Source of the DNA: Prevotella sp. CAG:755
GTDB lineage: Bacteria; Bacteroidota; Bacteroidia; Bacteroidales; Bacteroidaceae
Assembly: GCA_000431275.1 (NCBI GenBank)
Contig: HF989222.1
Coordinates: forward strand, 3,825-13,178
Length of the DNA stretch: 9,354 nt
Reading direction: 5' to 3'
A program made the position numbers and the translations under genes. Shown piece after piece: positions 5,725-9,354 of the stretch; positions within the stretch are counted from its first letter, which is position 1, and every line of letters begins with the position of its first letter. The notes below the pieces were generated by a model. That model did not search any database, was not told the DNA's origin, and saw only the letters and a list, made by a program, of their open reading frames with translations.

Positions 5725-6125
5725 CCGTCCTGCTCTTGTCTCTTGTGGTGATGGGATTTGTCGTGGCAGTGTTTACGCTTGTGCGCAACTGGCGAAAACC
5801 TGAAACCGACGCTCCGGCTTCCCAGCCTGTCACACGGCCCGCCGGGTGTTGTGGACAGCACGCTGTGTGCGAGAAAACGCTCCGTCTCGCCGACCCCTCA
5901 GCCGAGCCTGTTTATTATGAGGACGAAGAGCTCGACACTTATGCCGGCCGCTCCGCCGACCAGTATTCCGACGACGAGGCGGACGCTTTCCGCGACGTGC
6001 TCTATACGCTTCGCCCCGACGAGATTGGCGGTTGGGTGCATTCGCTCGGCTTGCGGCGCATTGATTTGCCCGATCAGGTGAAGGATGAGGTCATACTCCT
6101 GCTTGAAGAAAGGAGGGAGGCATGA
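5721..6125 (+). CDS. Small single-span membrane protein with Cys/His cluster, function unknown
   Basis: The 134-residue product is not assigned a function. Its start is fixed by the ATGA overlap with the aroA stop and by an AAAGGAGG 6 nt upstream. Seen: one N-terminal membrane segment (residues 2-21, LLLSLVVMGFVVAVFTL) followed by Arg/Lys, which predicts the rest to be cytoplasmic; a Pro/Ala linker; a GCCGQHAVC cluster (Cys43, Cys44, His47, Cys50) that could bind a metal or Fe-S centre; an acidic patch YYEDEELDTYAGRSADQYSD (65-84); and a C-terminal alpha-helical part ending LPDQVKDEVILLLEE (116-130). I recall similar short proteins from Bacteroidales of the same layout, with the YEDEELD and LPDQVKDEV segments best kept, but this needs a search. 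It sits between aroA and a metal-type ABC permease, with ATGA overlaps on both sides, so coupled expression is certain enough. A role with the permease in metal handling is inference only. Confidence 0.82.
   Translation: MTVLLLSLVVMGFVVAVFTLVRNWRKPETDAPASQPVTRPAGCCGQHAVCEKTLRLADPSAEPVYYEDEELDTYAGRSADQYSDDEADAFRDVLYTLRPDEIGGWVHSLGLRRIDLPDQVKDEVILLLEERREA
6109..6116 (+). promoter_or_regulatory. Shine-Dalgarno-like site for the ABC permease
   Basis: AAAGGAGG ends 5 nt before the permease ATG at 6122 and is embedded in the end of the preceding gene. The same octamer precedes the previous overlapping start, which suggests that internal starts of this operon use base pairing with 16S rRNA. Confidence 0.65.
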
Positions 6126-6955
6126 GCGACGGCGGTTTGCTGCAATACGCTTTCTTTCAACACGCCCTGTGGGGCAGCCTGCTGGCCAGCGTGCTCTGCG
6201 GCCTGGTGGGGACTTACGTGGTGACGCGGCGCCTTGTTTTTGTCGGCGGCGGCATCGCCCACGCCTCACTGGGTGGCGTCGGGTTGGGGGCATTCCTCGG
6301 TTTTCCACCCTTGTGGGGCGCGGCGGCTTTTGCCCTCTTTTCCGGTTTTGGCATACAGTGGCTCAGCCATCGGCGCGAGGTGCGCGAGGATTCGGCCATC
6401 GCGATGCTCTGGACGTTCGGCATGAGCGTCGGCATCCTCTGCGCCTATCTCACGCCTGGCTTTGTGACCGATTTGCCGTCGTTCCTCTTTGGAAGCATCC
6501 TTTCGGTGACGCGCGCTGATCTGCTCGCGTTGGGCGTCATGGCCAGTCTGGCCCTTCTGCTCCATCTGATGATGGGACGCGTTGTCGTGGCGGTGGCTTA
6601 TGACCGTGACTTTGCCGTGACCCAAGGTCTGCCTGTGCGCTTTGTCGAGGCCGTGATGACGGTGCTGACGGCTTTGGGCATCGTGTGCAGCCTCCACATG
6701 ATGGGCATCGTGTTGGTCATCTCGTTGCTCTCCGTTCCGCAGATGGCAGCGGGCCTTTTCGCCCGCACTTATGGCGTCATGGCCGTGTTGTCGGTGGCAT
6801 TCGCCCTGCTGGGCAGTGTGGGCGGCCTGCTGCTGTCCTATTATTATAATGTGCCGAGCGGCGCTACGATCGTATTGCTCTGCATCGGGATTTATTTCGT
6901 GGCAAAGGCAATAAAACAGCTCTGCTCTTGTTTATTTACAAAAAGCCCGGCGTGA
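6122..6955 (+). CDS. ABC-3 family metal (zinc/manganese) transporter permease
   Basis: The 277-residue integral membrane protein has about seven to eight hydrophobic spans, roughly at 13-32, 50-78, 92-110, 133-151, 176-205, 216-240 and 247-264. It matches the ABC-3 family (ZnuB/MntB/TroC type): RRLVFVGGGIAHASLGGVGL (37-56) near the N-terminus, DLPSFLFGSIL (117-127), and the conserved loop YDRDFAVTQGLP (160-171) thought to contact the ATPase. Known members form the channel for zinc, manganese or iron uptake together with an ATPase and a binding protein. Neither partner is in this window, so the metal and the complex are undetermined, and no gene symbol is given. The ATG overlaps the previous gene's stop (ATGA) and follows AAAGGAGG. 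The next gene starts 4 nt after its TGA. The length is normal and nothing looks damaged. Confidence 0.9.
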   Translation: MSDGGLLQYAFFQHALWGSLLASVLCGLVGTYVVTRRLVFVGGGIAHASLGGVGLGAFLGFPPLWGAAAFALFSGFGIQWLSHRREVREDSAIAMLWTFGMSVGILCAYLTPGFVTDLPSFLFGSILSVTRADLLALGVMASLALLLHLMMGRVVVAVAYDRDFAVTQGLPVRFVEAVMTVLTALGIVCSLHMMGIVLVISLLSVPQMAAGLFARTYGVMAVLSVAFALLGSVGGLLLSYYYNVPSGATIVLLCIGIYFVAKAIKQLCSCLFTKSPA

Positions 6956-6959
6956 AATT

Positions 6960-9354
6960 TTGAGACACCCCCGACCACATATCGCCCTGTTGGCCGGCCT
7001 CGTCCTTGTGACAGTGCTGGCGGCTTGTTCTACGAAGAAGAACACGGCTTCTTCGCGGTGGTGGCAGTCGTTCGTCACACGCTACAATGTTTATTTCAAC
7101 GGTCACGAAGCCTACAAGGAAGGCTGTTTGACCAAAGAGAATAGCAACAAGGACAACTTCACGGAGATGCTTCCCCTTTTCGTGGTGGGCAATGAGAGTA
7201 GCCGCACCATCGGCGCGAGCAACTTTGAAACCGCCGTCACCAAGTGCGAAAAGGCCATCCAGCTTCATTCCATCAAGCGCAAGCCCGCTGTCAGCCCGAA
7301 CCGCCGCCGTTCGCCCAAACTCCGTGCCTATTTGAGCCGCAAGGAGTTTAACCCGTTTTTGAAGAACGCTTGGATGCTTATGGGCAAGGCCCAGTTCCAG
7401 AAAGGCGACTTCCTTGAAGCCGCCAGCACTTTCTCGTACATCACACGCCTCTATGCGCCCGAGCCCGATGTCGCCGCCGAAGCCCGGGTATGGCTTGCGC
7501 GCTGTTATGCGGAGTTAGAGTGGTTCTACGATGCCGAGGATGTCATCTCGCGGCTGCGACGCGACACTGTCCCCCCCCGCCTGAACCGCGAGCTGGATGC
7601 CACGATGGCTGACCTGCTCCTCCGGCAGGAACAACTAGCCGAGGCGTTGCCCTATCTTGAACGGACGGTGAAAGCCGAAAAGCGCAACAAGCAGCAGGCG
7701 CGCGGTTACTATCTGCTCGGGCAAGTCTATACGCAGCTCGGACGCCCAGCCGATGCCTACAAGGCCTACCAGCGCTGCCTGCGTCAGAGTCCGCCTTACG
7801 AGTTGGCTTTCAACGCACGCATACAACAGACGGAGGTACTCACGACCAAGGCCAACGCGAAAAAGATGATAAGCCGGCTGCGCCGCATGGCACGTTCCGA
7901 CAACAACAAGGACTACCTTGACCAGGTCTATTACGCCATGGGCAACATTCATCTCACCCTGCGCGACACGGCCGCCGCCATAGGTGCCTATGAAAAAGGC
8001 CGGAAAGAAAGCACTCGGGGCGGCATTGAGAAGGGGGTGCTTCTCTTGCGTCTTGCCGGCTTGCGGTGGGAACGCAAGGAGTATGACAAGGCACAGGCCT
8101 GCTATGCCGAAGCCATCGGCTTGCTCGATAAGGAACACGAAGAATACGACTTGATTACGCGGCGTTCCAAGGTGCTCGACGCTTTGGTGCCTTACACATC
8201 GGCCGTGCATCTGCAGGACAGTCTGCAAGAACTGGCGCGTATGCCCGAGGCTGACCGCTTGGCCGCCATTGACCGTGTGATTGAAGAATTGAAGCGTCAG
8301 GAAGAGGAAGCACGTCGCGCGAAAGCTGATTCCGCCGCCGAAGCGCGGGCGCAAAAAGGAGGTGGCGCTGGCGGAACGCTGGCCGGAAACCGTCCCGGTA
8401 CGGCGGGCACCTCGGGCAACGACGAGTGGTATTTCTATAACCCTATGGTCGTGAGCCAAGGCAAGCAGGCGTTCCAGCGCCAGTGGGGCCGGCGCACTTT
8501 GGAAGACAACTGGCGCCGCTCGAATAGGACTGTGCTGGCTTCGCTGGACGACGGAGGTGTCGACTACGAGGCGGAGGATTCTATCCGGCTGGCTGAGGAA
8601 CGCGCCGACAGCATCGCCGAAGCCATGGAAGCCGTGGCTGATTCGGCGCAGAACGACCCGCACCAACGTGAATACTACCTGAAGCAAATCCCTTTCACGC
8701 CCGAGGCCGTGGCAGCGTCGAATGAAATCATCAAGGACGGACTCTATCACGCCGGGCTGATTGAGAAAGACCAGCTCGAAGACTTCCCGCTGGCGGCCGC
8801 TACGTTGGAGCGTCTTGTCAGGGACTTTCCCGACTTTCAGCCGATGGATGACGTTTATTATAACCTCTTTCTGCTCTACTCCCGGTGGAATAAGCCAGTC
8901 GAAGCAGCCGGGTGGCGGGCGCGTCTGGCCGACGAATACCCGAAGAGCGACCTGGCGGTGCTCGTGACTGACCCCGACTTTGAGCGCAATGCACGTTACG
9001 GCCGCGAAATCGAGGATTCGCTTTATACCGTGGCCTACGACGCCTACCGTCGTGGGGACGACGAACGAGTCATCCACTTGGCCGATTCCACGGCACAGCG
9101 TTTTCCCACCGGGCTGAACCGTCCGAAATTCCTCTTCCTGCGCGCGCTGACTGGCCTGCGCCGTGGAGTAGACGCTCAAAGCCTTGCGACTGAACTGAAA
9201 GAACTTGTGCGCAAATACCCGGAGAGCGACGTCAGTGAGATGGCCGGTCTGATTGTCAAAGGAATAGAGGAGGGGCGCCAGCTCGGTACGGGCGCGTTCG
9301 ACATCGGTTCTATATGGGCTCGTCGTACGGCTGGCCAGACAGCTGCCGCCGCTT
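6960..9354 (+). CDS. porW: PorW/SprE-type TPR lipoprotein of type IX secretion/gliding machinery, partial
   Basis: The frame is open from 6960 to the right edge: 798 codons, no stop reached. The start is a TTG at 6960, 4 nt after the permease stop; it is the only start giving a full lipoprotein signal (MRHPRPHIALLAGLVLVTVLAAC, lipobox LAAC, Cys23). No acidic residues follow the Cys (STKKN), fitting a periplasm-facing outer-membrane lipoprotein. TPR-like helical repeats lie at about 137-200, 247-275, 321-390 and 589-665. Between them are a charged Glu/Arg/Ala stretch (436-465), a Gly-rich linker (466-486) and the block DEWYFYNP (488-495) with QGKQAFQRQWGRRTLEDNW (500-518), which I regard as the family signature. 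Known: SprE (gliding bacteria) and PorW (Porphyromonas) are needed for type IX secretion, PorW linking the outer-membrane translocon to the PorLM motor. Whether this organism has the rest of the system cannot be seen here. An antisense frame over 7635-9179 is a codon-bias shadow. Confidence 0.88.
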   Translation, partial: MRHPRPHIALLAGLVLVTVLAACSTKKNTASSRWWQSFVTRYNVYFNGHEAYKEGCLTKENSNKDNFTEMLPLFVVGNESSRTIGASNFETAVTKCEKAIQLHSIKRKPAVSPNRRRSPKLRAYLSRKEFNPFLKNAWMLMGKAQFQKGDFLEAASTFSYITRLYAPEPDVAAEARVWLARCYAELEWFYDAEDVISRLRRDTVPPRLNRELDATMADLLLRQEQLAEALPYLERTVKAEKRNKQQARGYYLLGQVYTQLGRPADAYKAYQRCLRQSPPYELAFNARIQQTEVLTTKANAKKMISRLRRMARSDNNKDYLDQVYYAMGNIHLTLRDTAAAIGAYEKGRKESTRGGIEKGVLLLRLAGLRWERKEYDKAQACYAEAIGLLDKEHEEYDLITRRSKVLDALVPYTSAVHLQDSLQELARMPEADRLAAIDRVIEELKRQEEEARRAKADSAAEARAQKGGGAGGTLAGNRPGTAGTSGNDEWYFYNPMVVSQGKQAFQRQWGRRTLEDNWRRSNRTVLASLDDGGVDYEAEDSIRLAEERADSIAEAMEAVADSAQNDPHQREYYLKQIPFTPEAVAASNEIIKDGLYHAGLIEKDQLEDFPLAAATLERLVRDFPDFQPMDDVYYNLFLLYSRWNKPVEAAGWRARLADEYPKSDLAVLVTDPDFERNARYGREIEDSLYTVAYDAYRRGDDERVIHLADSTAQRFPTGLNRPKFLFLRALTGLRRGVDAQSLATELKELVRKYPESDVSEMAGLIVKGIEEGRQLGTGAFDIGSIWARRTAGQTAAAA

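Noticed and set aside
7635..9179. Long open frame of 514 codons on the - strand
   Set aside because: It lies fully antisense to the PorW/SprE gene, which has a lipoprotein signal, TPR-like repeats and a recognisable motif block. GC-rich codon use leaves the complementary frame free of stops; its translation shows no recognisable domain.

Overview
The window looks like a chromosomal core region of a fairly GC-rich Bacteroidota bacterium, most likely Bacteroidales. Four things point there: three genes or sites with the phylum's -33 TTTG / -7 TAnnTTTG promoter pattern, a PorW/SprE-type lipoprotein of the type IX secretion and gliding machinery, a lipopolysaccharide-kinase/DUF5672 glycosyltransferase pair, and a transglutaminase lipoprotein with BspA-like leucine-rich repeats. 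The genus cannot be fixed from the sequence alone. I see no transposase, integrase, CRISPR array, phage gene or toxin-antitoxin pair.

Left part (1-2392, + strand): the last 315 codons of purL (purine synthesis), ending in a strong intrinsic terminator; then one gene for an exported lipoprotein with a transglutaminase-like fold and a short BspA-type repeat region, closed by a 14-bp perfect hairpin.

Middle (2412-4294, - strand): a two-gene unit, an LPS-kinase-like protein followed 22 nt later by a DUF5672 glycosyltransferase-like protein, probably acting together on lipopolysaccharide or another surface glycan. About 240 nt upstream of it lies a tRNA-Pro(GGG) gene with its own promoter and a cUUCGg-loop terminator. 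The 3979-4219 stretch has no gene; it holds a candidate promoter, a GC-rich leader hairpin and the tRNA terminator.

Right part (4306-9354, + strand): a tightly packed operon of aroA (shikimate pathway), a small membrane protein with a Cys/His cluster, an ABC-3 family metal-transporter permease, and a PorW/SprE homologue running off the window end. The first two junctions are 4-nt ATGA overlaps and the last is a 4-nt gap followed by a TTG start, so translation is likely coupled throughout. The aroA and tRNA-Pro promoters are divergent and interlocked, each with 20-nt spacing and an identical TACTTTTG box.

Most of the window is ordinary housekeeping. The points most worth a second look are the interlocked divergent promoters, a 21-bp tandem repeat expanded inside the aroA enzyme, the uncharacterised Cys-cluster membrane protein, and the linkage of shikimate synthesis, a metal permease without visible partners and a secretion-system lipoprotein in one operon.
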